DNA of 64,000 nt from Cryptomeria japonica. Lineage: Eukaryota; Streptophyta; Pinopsida; Cupressales; Cupressaceae. Numbering within the stretch: the stretch's first letter is position 1; each line of letters starts with the position of its first letter. The DNA lies in contig NC_081415.1 of the NCBI RefSeq assembly GCF_030272615.1, positions 108,194,406 to 108,258,405 of the forward strand. The letters are read 5' to 3'. This document shows positions 12,171 through 24,379 of this stretch, piece by piece. The notes beneath the pieces are model-generated. The model was not told the origin of the DNA and ran no database searches. It saw only the letters and a list, made by a program, of their open reading frames with translations. A program made the position numbers and the translations under genes.

Positions 12171-12567
12171 ATATTGAAGGAAGGAAGATGGGAAATATGG
12201 ATAGGAAGACTAGAGTGGATGAAATTTTCCCCCAAACATAGAGGTTTCCATTTGTAAAGAGGTGATATGCAAGATTGTCACGATATTTAGCACCACCCGA
12301 ATAAGTATTCCTAAACTTTTCAAAGATAGAGATCCAACCCACACTTAGAACCTGGGGAAAAATTCAACCGAACACATCTAGGGACTAGGAAGCATACTCA
12401 AAAGAGAAGAAGAATCCCACACTGGATCAAGGTATTTAGTCTTTCATTACCCCTGTGTGTGCAAGTGGGTCCATTCCGGCTCATATGAATATTGTAATCT
12501 CTAGAATCCAGCATGGCTAGCTACAAGAGTTACCTTGACTTCAAAAGCATCCTGGATAGAGCCTCGC

Positions 12568-12664
12568 TGCCAGCGAGCATCCATAGCCCCGACAAGGTTA
12601 TCATTGTAATCTCACAAATATTGCTCCATTGCCAGCCAGGCATCCATAGCCCCGATGGAGTTAT
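12568..12664. repeat. Short direct repeat, GCATCCATAGCCCCGA
   Basis: Two copies about 60 bp apart (12568-12603 and 12628-12664) share GCCAGC...GCATCCATAGCCCCGA...GTTAT. A related ATTGTAATCTC motif precedes each copy. Function unknown. Confidence 0.6.
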
Positions 12665-13311
12665 TTGCATGTTCCCATAGCCAAGCATTTCGATATTGAA
12701 TTTCATTGCATTTTTTTCTTTTCTTGATATTTCTTTTATTGCTTGTGCTTTTGAGCTTTTCATATTGCCTTTTTCTCTTCTTATTTTGCTTGCATTGGCT
12801 TGTAAGTGACGAAACTTACATGGGTTCTATAATTACAGTGGCGTTGAAGTAAGATTTTGGATTTTTCACTAGCCATGTCTTCGACTAAGAGATCACAGTG
12901 ATTTAGAGCAATTGATTAAGTGTATGAGATATAGTAATCAAAAGATGTTGATACCAAGATACGATAAGTGGTTCTTTTCTGGATTGAGTGTGTATCCCAA
13001 CCAAAAGAAAATGTTAAAGATGAACAACCTCGGATTCTAAAGTATTTCATGAATAGATATCTAGGAAAAGGACTGAACATGAGATTCAAGCATGGGCAAG
13101 CATGTGACAAAATGACACAAATGCATATTTCATAGATGATGAATTTATGCAAAGGATTGAATGAAAGTGATGGAAGGATAAAAAAGGCATTGGATAATAG
13201 ATAGAATGTTTGAAGATTTGTGCGAGGATAGATGGGAATGTATTTAAGATGAGTGTTGGTACACAACTTGAGAAGTGATGAAGAGATGGAGAAAAATTGA
13301 ATTTTGGGACA

Positions 13312-13316
13312 TAAGT
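13312..13316. repeat. Target duplication of element B (left copy)
   Basis: ATAAG here and at 29569-29573 exactly flank the TG/CA ends of element B's LTRs. This proves that B integrated into element C and that the two halves of C were once continuous. Confidence 0.9.
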
Positions 13317-13386
13317 GATGGGGAGGTTACTCAAAGAGATCTTACACCTTGTTTAAGGGCAGTCAAATGTTGTCCTAGTGGGCTTC

Positions 13387-15007
13387 TAATGAAGGAGCAC
13401 CTAGGACTTAGACTATCTAGTTTTTCAATTTTGGCTTAACTTGACCCTAGCCAAGTCAGTAGTGAATAAGGACTCCAGGAGGGTCCAAGAGTTAGATTTT
13501 TTAGTCAATGTAGACCTAGGTTGTGTTCATACTTCTTAGGTTTGCATTTTGTGTAAATAGTGAGTTTGAGTAGGTAATTGACCTTTTTGATGGTCAAAAG
13601 TGTCAAAACTTGGTACAGGCATTAGGGAGGGTTAAATTAGTATTAGTAAAGTTTTAAAAGTAATTTGTGATGACTTGGAATAGGCCTTATAGGTTGGAAA
13701 GACCAAAAGTGCAAAAATTGCAAAGTTACAAAAAGTTGTCATGACAACTTTTGTCCTAAAATGGTTAGCGATGGAGTTAGGGATTGTTCAATGCCCTAGG
13801 ATTACTCCACATGTGGGAAAGATATAATAAACCTCTCTTGCATGGTTACCAAGGTTGGTGAATGTGTTTTGCAAGCTTAACAATCTGAAACTACTCATTT
13901 TCAGATTAGTTGGCAGCGTTTTACTTGATTTTACTCATTTTGTAATTGAAAATGGATTGAATCTATTCATCCAAAAATGGATTGAGTTTCTCTTGTGTGT
14001 TATTGTGCTATTGGTTCAATTTAGAGCTTTGTAGATACTGTTCATTAGTGTTTTCTTGCTTTAGTTTGCAAATAACCAATTTTGGCTTGTATATAGTAGT
14101 TTTCTTGTAAATGTGGTTGCCCCATGAGTTCCACACGTGCTGCCATCATGGCTTGTTGGGACATGGAGGGAAACCATCTATATAGTGTATATATGTAGGT
14201 GCAAGTACTGGAGAAGAGTTTAAGTATCACTTCCACCTTGTTTTAGGCAAGTCCAAGAGCAACCTGACTAGAGGAAATAAGGTGAAAATGAAGTGCCAAG
14301 TGCAAAGGTGGATGTCAAATCAATTTCTAAGATTTTGAATGGGTCCAAGGAGTTGGTAAAAAATTTTGAATGCAAGGAGGAGCCTTGAAAAGTTCATTTG
14401 TTGCATAAACCCTAACTTGACCTGTCACTGCCACCTAGAAGGCCTAGAAACCCTCCAAAACCCTCATTTTGGGGTTAGCACATTGAATGGTGGGTTAAGA
14501 AGAAAAAAACACAAAAATCACTTGATGTTAGAGGAAAAATTGAAGGAAATCCAAAATTTTTAGGGGTTCTTTTGGACTGTTTTCACCCAAGCCCTAAAAA
14601 ACCGGTTTTAGGAGGCCTAATTGGGCTAATTCCTTGTAGCCCTTTTCTAGGCAAGATTTTGGAATAGGTAAGAAACCTATTGATTGCAAACCTCAAATGG
14701 ACCCTAAATGCATCCAAAAAATGAATGAAGACACATCCACACCTCTGCATCATCTCACAATGGTATGAGGTCATTTTCACAACTTGAAGCCAAGAAGCCA
14801 TAATTGAGCACATGGGAAGCACTGTGAATTGGTAGGGTTCCTAGCCAAAAAAATTGAAGAAAAACACCTTAGAGAGATAAAGGATCAAGCCCTAGAAGAG
14901 ATTGACAAGGACTTGGAGGTATAGAGAGCAACTAGAACTGATGAGTTGGTGCAATTGAGCAACACCAGCTAGGTGAAGTGTTGAGCAAACTAGGGTAACC
15001 CCCACCA
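13387..15007 (+). mobile_element. 5' LTR of element A
   Basis: The LTR is 1,621 bp, ends ...CCCCCACCA two bases before the PBS, and is colinear with 19711-21333. It contains the perfect 22-bp palindrome described at 13731-13752. Many substitutions separate the two LTRs, so the insertion is old. Confidence 0.9.
13731..13752. repeat. Perfect 22-bp palindrome in the element A LTR
   Basis: AAAAGTTGTCA followed at once by its exact reverse complement. The same palindrome is intact in the other LTR (20056-20077). Elements B's LTRs keep a related but looped form (GTTGTCAAGCAAC near 22470 and 29230). Confidence 0.85.
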
Positions 15008-15010
15008 AAT

Positions 15011-15022
15011 TGGTATCAGAGC
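15011..15022 (+). other. Primer-binding site of element A
   Basis: TGGTATCAGAGC lies just inside the 5' LTR and is complementary to the 3' end of plant initiator methionine tRNA, the usual primer for chromoviruses and many Copia elements. Confidence 0.9.
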
Positions 15023-15081
15023 CTATAAGATTTGGGCTAAGTGAGTAGATGTCCTCAGTGGAATCTATAGGAGACAACAAC

Positions 15082-16700
15082 ATGGTGACCAATGCAGAGT
15101 TGGAAAATAAAGTGGATGATCAGGAGGAAGAGAATAGACTCCTAAAGGAGAAGTTGCTATAATTGGAGAGTAAGCTTGGAGGGTAGAAACCAAGGTAGAT
15201 TAAGTGTTGGTAAAGGTGGAAGGAGCAGAAGGGAAGGGTAAAGAAGTGTTAGAGATAAACAAGATACCTGAACCTGATCCTATCCTAGAGAAAGAACCTT
15301 TCCTGAAGGCATTGAAGGCCTTGAGTGGCAAATCACTAGAAGGATTGTCATTGTTCACTGGTAAGATGGAGGCAGAAGTAGTCCTAGAATGGATAGAAGG
15401 CATGGAGAACCATTTTGAATGTGAAGGAATAACTAAAGCCTAGAGAGTCAAGGTAGCCAAGTCAAGGATGAGAGGAGCTGCTCTCACATGGTGTAAATTT
15501 GTGCAAGATGAAAGGAAGAAAATGGTCAAAACACCCATCTCTTCTTGGAAAGGGATGTTAGTCAAAATCAAAGAAGTGTATCTCCCTAATGACTATGAAG
15601 TGCAAATTCATAGGAAGAGACAAAACTTAAGACAAGAATACCTTGATGTCAATAGCTATACAGAGGATTTTCACAAACTTAGCCTTAGATCTCACACGGT
15701 GGAAGAAGAGAGTCTCAAGGTTGCTAGGTACCTAAATGGTCTACAATGGAACATCCAAGAAGAAATCAGTTTAATGAGCCCAAAAACAATCCATCAAACC
15801 TATCAACTTCCCCTTAAGGTGGAGGAAAAACTGAAAAGAAGACATGACTCAAGTAACAATAGGGGTAGGGGTAGAGGAAAAGACAATAGAGGCCATATAG
15901 GAGGCTTTGGAGGAAGAAGTTGTGAACAAAGAACACAAGGAGAGTTTAAACTCACTGAGCAACATGATAGTGGCAATAGTAAAGGAGGATTCAATAGAGG
16001 AAGGGGATCCAATAGTGGTTTCAGAGGAAGATCTAGTAGCCAAGGTAGAGGTTTCTCATACTTTGCAACAATGAAGTGTTACCATTGTAACCAACTTGGT
16101 CATCCAACATATAGTTGTCCAGAGAAGGGATCATCATCACATGGTGGTGAAAGAAGAGTGAGCTATCTTCAAGAAGAGTCTTCAAGCAACAAGACTTCAG
16201 AGGTTGCCTTAGAATCAGAGGTAGGTGACAAGTTGATGATAAGAAGAACTTTTATCAAAGAACTGGTCAGAGAAGAGCCAAGCCAAAGAAGGTCCTTATT
16301 TAGGATCAAATGCAAGATTATGGACAAAGTGTGCAAAGTGATCATTGATTCAGGGTCTACAAACAACATTGTGTCAGAAGAGGTAGTGAACAAGCTCAAA
16401 CTACAAAGGATACCTCACAAAAATCCCTATAGATTCCCCTAGTTGAACAATGGCCAACATGTCCTAGTCAATGAGCAAGCATGCGTGGATTTTACCATTG
16501 GAAGGTATAAGGACAAGGTGTTATGTGATGTCCTACCCATGGATGCATGCCATCTTCTATTAGGAAGACCATGGAAATTTGATAGACAAGCTATCCATGA
16601 TGGAGCCAAGAATGCATACTCATTCAAGAAAGATGGAGTCACATTCAAGATTTAGTCTATCCTTGAAGAAGGTGAAAAGAGGGCAGCAAGTCCTAATGTT
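15082..16700 (+). pseudogene. Element A gag and protease
   Basis: Gag would start at ATG 15082 (MVTNAELENK, matching B's MVTNPKLEKK). It has a coiled-coil N-terminus, the retrotransposon gag core (about 15300-15800), an RG-rich linker and an intact CCHC knuckle CYHCNQLGHPTYSC (16077-16118). The protease follows with its DSGST active site at 16347 and the LLLGRPW motif near 16558. Stops at 15160, 15184, 15441, 16440 and 16653 interrupt it. Several lie where B has Gln, and 16440 lies where B has Trp. Dead copy. Confidence 0.9.
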
Positions 16701-16703
16701 CTT

Positions 16704-18200
16704 TTGGTGAGTGAAAAATACTTCTTAAAGACACTTGAGGAAGGTGAAGGTATAGGGTTTGCACTAGTGATGAAGCCCAAAGAGGAAAGCAAGAAAGAGC
16801 AGCCAAATTTGCCATTAGAGGTGCAAGATTTGTTGAATAAATTCAAAGGCATAGTAAGTGAAGGAAAACCAATCACCTTACCTCCTAAAAGAGCCATAAG
16901 CCATCAAATAAACTTCATTCCCCAAGCATCCTTGCCTAATATGGCAGCTTATAAGATGACCCCTCAACAAAATGTTGAGATTTCCAAGCAAATCCAAGAG
17001 CTCTTAGACCATGGCCTAATTAGGATAGGAAAAGTATTAGCCCTTGTGTTGTCCCTACCATGTTAGCACCAAAGAAAGGTGGTACTTGGAAATTGTGTAC
17101 TGATTCTAGAGCCATAAATAGGATCACCATCAAATATAGGTTCCCTATTCCTATAATAGAAGACCTAATGGATTGTTTAGGGGAAGCCAAGTACTTTACC
17201 AAGATTGATCTTAAGAGTGGCTATCATCAAATTAGGATTAAGGAGGGTAATGAATGGAAAACTGCATTTAAGACTACTGAGGGTCTTTATGAGTGGCTTG
17301 TAATGCCATTTGGCTTATCCAATGCTCCAAGCACCTTCATGACACTCATGAATGAGGTGATGAAGGACTTCATAGGTAAATTTGTGGTAGTATATCTTGA
17401 TGATATTCTCATATTCAGTAAAGATAGGGCAGATCACATTAATCATTTGCAAGATGTATTACAAAGATTGTATGATGAAAAGCTAACCATGAACTTGGAT
17501 AAGTGTGAGTTTGTTAAGAAGGAGTTGGTTTACCTTGGGTTTGTGTTGTCTCAAGGAAACCTAGAGATGGATCCCAGCAAGGTTGAAGCCATTGCAAATT
17601 GGCCCACTCCTAAGTCAGCAACAAAGGTGAGAAGCTTCCATGGACTAGCTTAGTACTATAGGAAGTTCATTAGGCAATTCAGTGCTATATGTGCACCAAT
17701 CCTAGACACCATTAGAGGTGGAGTAAAGGAAAATTTTCAGTGGGATGAACCGGCAAACAAAGGTTTTGAAACCTTGAAGGAGAAGATAGCTACCCAACTG
17801 GTGCTAGTGTTGCCTAGTTTTGAGAAACTTTTCATTGTAGAATGTGATGCAAGCAATGTTGCAGTAGGTGTTGTCCTAAGCCAAGAAGAAATACTAGTAG
17901 CTTTCCATAGTGAGAAGCTAAGTGATGCCAAAAGGAAATACTCCTCTTATGATCTTGAGTTGTATGCTTTAGTGCAGGCATTGAGGAAGTGGAGACACTA
18001 TCTCCTCCCTAAAGAATTTTTGGTCTATATAGACAACCAAGCATTGAGTTTCCTAAACTCACCAGACAAACTCAGTCACAAATACATGAAATGGGTGGAG
18101 TATATGAATGCATATACATTCACCACTAAGCACAAGAAAGGGCAGTTAAACCAGGTAGCTAATGCATTGAGTAGAAGACTTTTGACAACCCAAGAAATCC
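16704..18200 (+). pseudogene. Element A reverse transcriptase and RNase H
   Basis: RT runs from about 16870 with [28 protein letters not shown] and an intact YLDD catalytic box (17393-17404). RNase H follows with VECDASNVAVG and [16 protein letters not shown] 5-bp insertion near 17025-17035 (AGGATAGGA in place of AGGA) shifts the frame just before the first RT motif. The stop at 17651 replaces a Gln conserved in B ([11 protein letters not shown]). Together these inactivate the polymerase even though its active site is intact. Confidence 0.92.
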
Positions 18201-19690
18201 AATTGAGAAGCATAGGTGTGGCTAGTTTTAGAGACTTGTACCCGGAGGATGAAGACTTCTCAAATGCCTACAAGGTGTGTAAGGAGTATCAAAATCACTT
18301 CCATAGTGAATATTCTGATTTTACTTTGGAAAATGGACTATTGTTCAAAGGTGGGCAGCTTTGTGTGCCTAGAGGTTCAATGAGAGAAAACCTTATACAA
18401 AAGAAGCATAATGGCAGCCTTAGTGGATATTTTGGAGTCAATAAGACTCAAGAGTTGGTTCAAAGATACTATAATTGGCCAAGGATGAATCAAGATGTGA
18501 AGAAATATGTGGAGACTTGCATAGTTTGCCAAAAAGCTAAGGGCACTTCTACAAATGTCAGTTTATACCAACCTCTTCCCATACCAAATAGACATTGGGA
18601 ATGCATTAACATGGATTTTGTAGTAGGTTTACCAAGGACAAAGTAGGGATATGACATCATTTATGTCATTGTGGATAGATTTAGAAAAATAGCTCACTTT
18701 GTGCCTTGCAAGACTACTCATGATGCATGCCAAATTGCTCAATTGTTCTTCAAAGAGGCGATGAGGATACATGGTTTACCCATGAGAATTGTTTCAGATA
18801 GGGACTCAAAGTTCATGAGTCATTTTTGGAAGACAATATAGCAAAATATTGGCACCAACCTTTATTTTGGATCAGCCTACCATCCTCAAACAGATGGGCA
18901 GACCGAAGTGGTGAATAGAAGCTTGGGAAACTTGTTAAGGTGCCTTACTAAGGAATGTGGTGAAACATGGGATCAAGTACTATCACAAAGTGAATATGCA
19001 TATAATGACACCATAAGTAGGACTACTGGCAAGAGCCCTTTTGAAGTGGTCTATGGTGTGCACCCAAGAGGCATTTTGGAGTTGAGAGACTTAAGAAGTG
19101 CAGCAACAAGAAGTGGATATGTAGAGGACTTTTCTCAATCAATGAAGGAGGTCCATGAATCAGTTAAACAAGCATTGATGGAGAACACAAGAAAACTCAA
19201 ACAAAAAGTTGATGAAAAGAGGAAGAACCTACAATTTCAAGTGGGGGAACTTGTCATGGTACACTTAAACAAAGCAAGGCTATAGAAAGGAGTGCCAAAC
19301 AAGTTGCAAATGAGTAGGATAGGTCCATGTGCCATTCTAGCCAAGTACAGAGAAAATGCATACAAGGTGGATCTACCTAGTGACATAGGATTGTCACCAG
19401 CTTTCAACATAGCAGACTTAGTTGCACACAAGGGACTAGTTCAAAGTTTAGATTGCAGTCACTCAAAGGTTTCAGATGACGTGAGCAACCTTCAGTTACC
19501 AGCCAAACCAAATCCAAAGGCCGAGAAGGTGTTGAGTTCAAGGATTGCCAAGAAAACAAGGCATCAAGTCTATTGGGGGCACCTAATCAAATGGCAGGGT
19601 ATGGATGATGCAAAAGCTACATGGGTTCTTGAGACAGAGTTTAAGAAGCTTGGAGTTGATCAGAATCTGATTCACAAGGATGTGACATGA
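18201..19690 (+). pseudogene. Element A integrase with chromodomain
   Basis: The integrase has the HHCC zinc site (HNGSLSGYFG...CIVCQKAKG), then the DDE core: [18 protein letters not shown] and PQTDGQTEVVNR. A chromodomain-like tail at about 19530-19660 (KTRHQVYWGHLIKWQGMDDAKATW) ends the polyprotein. In chromoviruses this tail directs integration to particular chromatin marks. Stops at 18644, 18839 (TAG where B has Trp in HFWKTLWQ) and 19283 (TAG where B has CAG) break the frame. Confidence 0.92.
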
Positions 19691-19710
19691 TCTTCTTTTG
19701 TTTGGGAGAA

Positions 19711-21333
19711 TGGTGCAGGAGCACCTAGGACTTACACTATCTAGTTTTTAAATTTTGGCTTGTACTAACCCTAGCCAAGTCAGTAGTGAATAAGGACTCT
19801 AGGAGGGTCCCAGAGTTAGATTTTTGAGTCAATGTAGGCCTAGGTTTGGATCATACTTCTTAGGTTTGCATTCTTGTGTAAATAGTGAGTTTGAGTAGGT
19901 AATTGACCTTTATGATGGTAAAAAGTGTCAAAAATTGGTACAAGAATTAGGGAGGGTTAGGTTAGTATTAGGAAAGTTTTAAAAGTCATTTGTGATGACA
20001 TGGAATAGGTCTTATAGGTTGGAAAGACCAAAAGTGCAAAATTTGCAAAGTTGCAAAAAGTTGTCATGACAACTTTTGTCCTGAAATGGTTAGCGACGGA
20101 GTTAGGGATTGTTCAATGCCCTAGGATGACTCCACATGTGGTAAATCTATAAGAACCCTTTCTTTCATGGTTACCAAGGTTGGTGAATGTGTTTTGCATG
20201 CTTAACAATTTGAAACTACTCATTTTCAGACTAGTTGACAGTGTTTTAGCTTGATTTTACTCATTTTGTAATTGAAAATGGATTGAATCCATTGATCCAG
20301 AAATGGATTGAGTTTCTCTTATGTGTTATTATTTTTTTGGTTCAATTTAGAGCTTTGTAGATACTATTCATTAGTGTTTTCTTGCTTTAGTTTGCAAACA
20401 ACCAGTTTTGGCTTGTATATAGCAGTTTTCTTGTAAATATGGTTGCCCCATGAGTTCCACACATGCTTCCATCACGGCCTATTGAGACATGGATGGAAAA
20501 AATATATATAGTGTGCATATGTAGGTGCAAGTACTGGAGAAGAGTTTAAGTATGACTGTCACCTTGTTCTAGGCGAGTCGAGGAGCAACCTGGCTAGAGG
20601 AAATAAGGTGAAAATAAAGTGCGAAGTGCAGAAGTGGATGTCAAATCACTTTCTAATATTTTGAAGGGGTCCAAGGAGTAGGGATAGAGTTTCCAATGTG
20701 AGGAGGAGCCTTGAAAATTTCATTTGTTCCACAAACCCCAACTTGACCTGTCACTGCCACCTAGAAGACCTATAAACCCTTAAAAACCCTCATTTTGGGG
20801 TTAGCACATTGAATGGTGGGTTAAGAAACCAAAACCACAAAAATCACTTGAGGTTAGAGGAATCATTGAAGGAAATCCAAAATTGTTAGGGGGTCTTTTG
20901 GACTATTTTCACCCAAGCCCTAAAAAACCGGTTTTAGGAAGCCTAATTGGGCCAATTCCTTGTAGCCCTTTTCTAGGCAAGATTTTGGAATCGGTAAGAA
21001 ACCTATTGATTGAAAACCTCAAATGGACCCTAAATGCATCCAAAACATGAATGAAGACACATCCACACCTTTTCATCATCTCACAATGGTAAGAGGTCAT
21101 TTTGACAACTTGAAGCCAAGAAGCCATAATTGAGTACATAGAAAGCACTGTGAATTGGTAGGGTTCCTAGCCAAAACACTTGAAGAAAAAAACCTTAGAG
21201 AGATCAAGAATCAATCCCTAGAAGAGATTGAGAAGGACTTGGTGGTCTAGATAGAAACTACACCTAATGAGTTGGTGCAGTTGAGCAACACCAGCTAGGT
21301 GAAGTGTTGCGCAAACTAGGGTAACCCCCACCA
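19711..21333 (+). mobile_element. 3' LTR of element A
   Basis: The LTR begins TGGTGCAGGAGC directly after a purine-rich TTTGGGAGAA tract (19700-19710) and ends CCCCCACCA at 21333. It is nearly the same length as the 5' LTR (1,623 against 1,621 bp) with scattered substitutions throughout. Confidence 0.9.
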
Positions 21334-21338
21334 ACTTC

Positions 21339-22835
21339 ATGCTTTTTTCATATTGTCTTCAAAACAATTTTGACACCTAAGCTCCCTAGGAGTTCTCTCA
21401 ATATAGATGTGCTCCTTGATTACTCAAGCATGGTTGAGATTCACCAAGGTAAACCCAACCTTCTACTCTAAAACTCCTCATAATTGCTTGCAGGGGTTGT
21501 ATCAGGTGTTTGTGATATTTTCCTAAGTCAATCAGTTGGTTTTGAGTGACGGTTTCATTCTTTTCCCCATCGCTCCTTCATTTTCCTACTTTCTAGGCCT
21601 AGTAGCCCTAGAGCCCCAATTAACCCTACCAAATTGGTTTTTGTGAATTTTCTCCCAACTTCTCCAAAGACTCACACAAACTCTTTTCTGATTAGGATAC
21701 CCTTTTGGAAGTACTTTCCAACTTCTAAATTTAGAAAGCTAAGTCTAACCGGACAGGTACGGAACCTGAGAAATGCTTGTTTTAGGTGGTTCTGGGCTTA
21801 TTTTGGTCTTTTTCCAAGGTTTAGGTGTCTTCCTTGATCTGCCACACTTCCAAATTCACACATGTTCTGTCACACATCACTTGTCCATCCCAAACACTCT
21901 GCAACTCCAACTCTACTCTTTCCTGCAAACAATTGCATAATCTCATTCATTTCCTAATCGAGCTATGACTGAGCTCGCCTAGGAAATGATGCTCATTGGC
22001 CTTTTAATGACCTCCAAAGGAAAATAAAATTTATATAAACTATACAAAGGTTCCATGGCTCGAGTACCAAGGGTTATTGGGAAGAACTCAAAGGACTTCA
22101 AGCTGGAACTATGTCTGGGCCTCTTAAACCCTTAGTCAGGCCGAGAGCTTACAAAATGAGAAACTCAATTCAAACCTACAAATAAAATAATCAAATTGCT
22201 TCCTAAGCACTAAAATAACATGAAAAAAATAATAAGAAAGGTACAACAATGCAATCAATCCATTAAGTACGGATTGCCACTCTAATTCTTGACAAAATGC
22301 AATGTAAAACTTCAAAATTGGTCTCAAAATGTATTCCAATCTAATCCAAACATTAAAAAAACTCATTACATTGATTATAAAAGATTTTATATGTCATTTT
22401 TGGCCTAACTAACTCTCCATTGGTTCCCTAACCAACCTTTTGCACCAAAAAAGCAAAAAGTTGCTCAACGTTGCAAAAAGTTGTCAAGCAACTTTGACAA
22501 TTTTTGCCAAAAAGTGCATTTTTGCCTTACATGCTTAATTTTCTCCTCCAAACCATCTAATATGACTAAAAATCATTAAATTTACATTTCTTAATGCCAA
22601 ACAAGTATATTCAAATAATTTTTCCTCAAAATGCAAGATTTTGCCATTTTAGGCTTACAAGGGCTTACAAGCCAAAATTGAGAAAATGCATTGCCCTAAG
22701 GAATTTCAACCTACCAAAGCACTACAAAACATGAAGAGATCTAAGAGAAGACTCTTATTCACCATTCCAAACCAAACTATGAACAAACACACCAAAAAGT
22801 AAAAAATGGACTCAAAACTAGGTGCTCCTGCACCA
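21339..22835 (-). mobile_element. 3' LTR of element B (major part; remainder 13317-13386)
   Basis: This block pairs with 28090-29568 of the 5' LTR. Its missing end (TGATGGGGAGGTTACTC...) lies at 13317-13386 on the far side of element A. On the minus strand it starts TGGTGCAGGAGCACC next to the PPT TTTGGGGGAATA (22836-22848). No coding role. Confidence 0.9.
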
Positions 22836-22856
22836 TATTCCCCCAAAGAAAAGAAG

Positions 22857-24371
22857 TCAAGTAACTCCTTGAGGCAGCAAAGAAAATGGAACTCCATGCT
22901 TAGAGAATTCTTCCTTAGGTATCCAAGTATCCTTTAATGCTGGAAGGTGTTGCCACTTGACCAAGTGCTCCATGTAGCTAGAATGTCTTGTTTTCTTCAA
23001 AATTCTTGAATCTAACACCTTCTCGGCTTGTGGAATGGGTGCAACTAGTAAGGGCATGTCTGAGAGTTCTTGAGAGACTTCTAAAACTCTACCATATTTT
23101 GTTGGAAATGTGTCCTTATACTGCACCAAATTTGCTACATTGAAGATTGGTGACTAAGCCATATCACCAAGTAAGTCTACCTTGTATGCATTGTTGCCAT
23201 ACTTGGCCAAAAATTTGCAAGGACCTATCCTTCTCATCTGAAGCTTACTAGGGAAACCTTTCTGAAGTCTTTCTTTATTCAAATGAACCATCACCATATC
23301 ACCAAGAGAAAATTGGATATCTTTCCTTTTTTCATCCACTTTGTCTTTGATCTTTTGAGTGGTGTCCAATAGGGTTGTCCTTACCTGCTCATGAACCTCT
23401 TGCATTGATTGGGCCATGTCCAAGGCATGTCCACTCTTCTGCCCCATCTTTCTCACATCTCTGAGCTCCAAAACTCCTCTAGGATTAATTCCATACACCA
23501 CTTCAAAAGGAATTTTACCAGTGGACCTATTCATACTAAGGAAACTCAACTTGATGGATGATCTGATCCAAAGCTTGACCATACTCTTTTGTTAGGAATC
23601 TAAGTAGGTTCCCAAGTGTTCTATTAACCACCTCAATTTGACCATTCATTTGGGGATGATAGGCTGAACTAAAAGAAAAATTAGTGCCTAATCTTTGCCA
23701 CAAAGTCTTCCAAAAATGACCAATAAACTTTGCATCCCTATTTGACACAATGCTAATAGGTAAACCATGAATCCTAATAACTTCTTTAAAAAACAAGTGA
23801 GCAATATGGTTGGCATCCTGAGTGACCTTGCATGGAATAAAGTGAGCCATCTTACTAAACCTATCTACTACAACATAAATGCTATCAAAACCTAATTTGG
23901 TTTTCAGCAAACCAGCCACAAAGTCCATACTTACACACTCCCATGGCCAGTTGGGAATAGGTAAAGGCTAATAAAGACCAACATTAGAAGTGTACCCTTA
24001 GCTCTTTGACAAACCACACATTTCTCCATATATATTCTAATATCTTGTTGCATCTTAGGCCAAAAGTAGAATCTTTGGACAAATTCCAAAATCTTGTTCA
24101 AACCAAAGTATCCACTCAAGCATCCATTATGTTTTTCTTCAATCAAGTTTTCCCTCATAGACCCTCTAGAAACACATAGCTGCCATCCTTTGAACAAATG
24201 GCCATCTTGCAAGGTGTAATCTATATACTCACTTTGGAAATTGTTTCCAAATCCTTGGCAAACCTTGTAGGCAGTAGCAAAATCTTCATCTTCTTCATAC
24301 AAATTCTTGAAGCTATCCACTCCAATACTTTTGAGTTGCACTTCTTGCACTGTTAGTAACCTCCTACTCAA
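22857..24371 (-). pseudogene. Element B integrase with chromodomain
   Basis: In minus-strand order: HHCC region (HNGCLSGYFGLNK...CVVCQRAKG, 24371-23980), DDE core (MDFVAGLL at 23928, IVSNRDAKF, PQMNGQIEVVNR), then the GPY-like linker and a chromodomain (KKTRHSSYMEHLVKWQHL, ending 22857). The second catalytic Asp is present, but the frame is broken near 23540-23580. The neighbouring LTR starts 21 bp after the stop codon. Confidence 0.92.
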
Positions 24372-24379
24372 TGCATCAA

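Larger units (their letters stand above)
8548..13311 (-). other. Element C internal domain, non-coding 3' half
   Basis: About 4.8 kb without credible coding sequence: ORFs here have no recognisable domain and biased, low-complexity composition (TGATATGATG-rich and GATAATGATA-rich). It is colinear with 41789-44150 of element D at several points, such as CTTCTCTAGTCGTGAGACATCC near 10538 against CTTCTCTAGTCATGGACATCC near 43450, and CAGGTTTTCACCA near 11088 against 44108. Where D enters integrase (44214 and up), C instead runs into tandem repeats, marking the point where pol was lost. Confidence 0.7.
13387..21333 (+). mobile_element. Element A: Ty3/gypsy chromovirus inserted in B's 3' LTR
   Basis: A is a complete plus-strand element of 7,947 bp with LTRs at 13387-15007 and 19711-21333, PBS TGGTATCAGAGC at 15011, and gag-pro-RT-RH-IN-chromodomain reading frames. 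The flanks GCTTC (13382-13386) and ACTTC (21334-21338) are a target duplication with one mismatch. The unbroken B LTR near 28085 reads GGGCTTCATGC, confirming the empty site. The left LTR begins TAATGAAGG where the right has TGGTGCAGG, so the terminal TG has mutated. At least nine in-frame stops and a frameshift show it is dead. Confidence 0.9.

Noticed and set aside
15011-15022. tRNA-like sequence TGGTATCAGAGC (also near 58336)
   Set aside because: It is the retrotransposon primer-binding site next to an LTR. No tRNA cloverleaf surrounds it.
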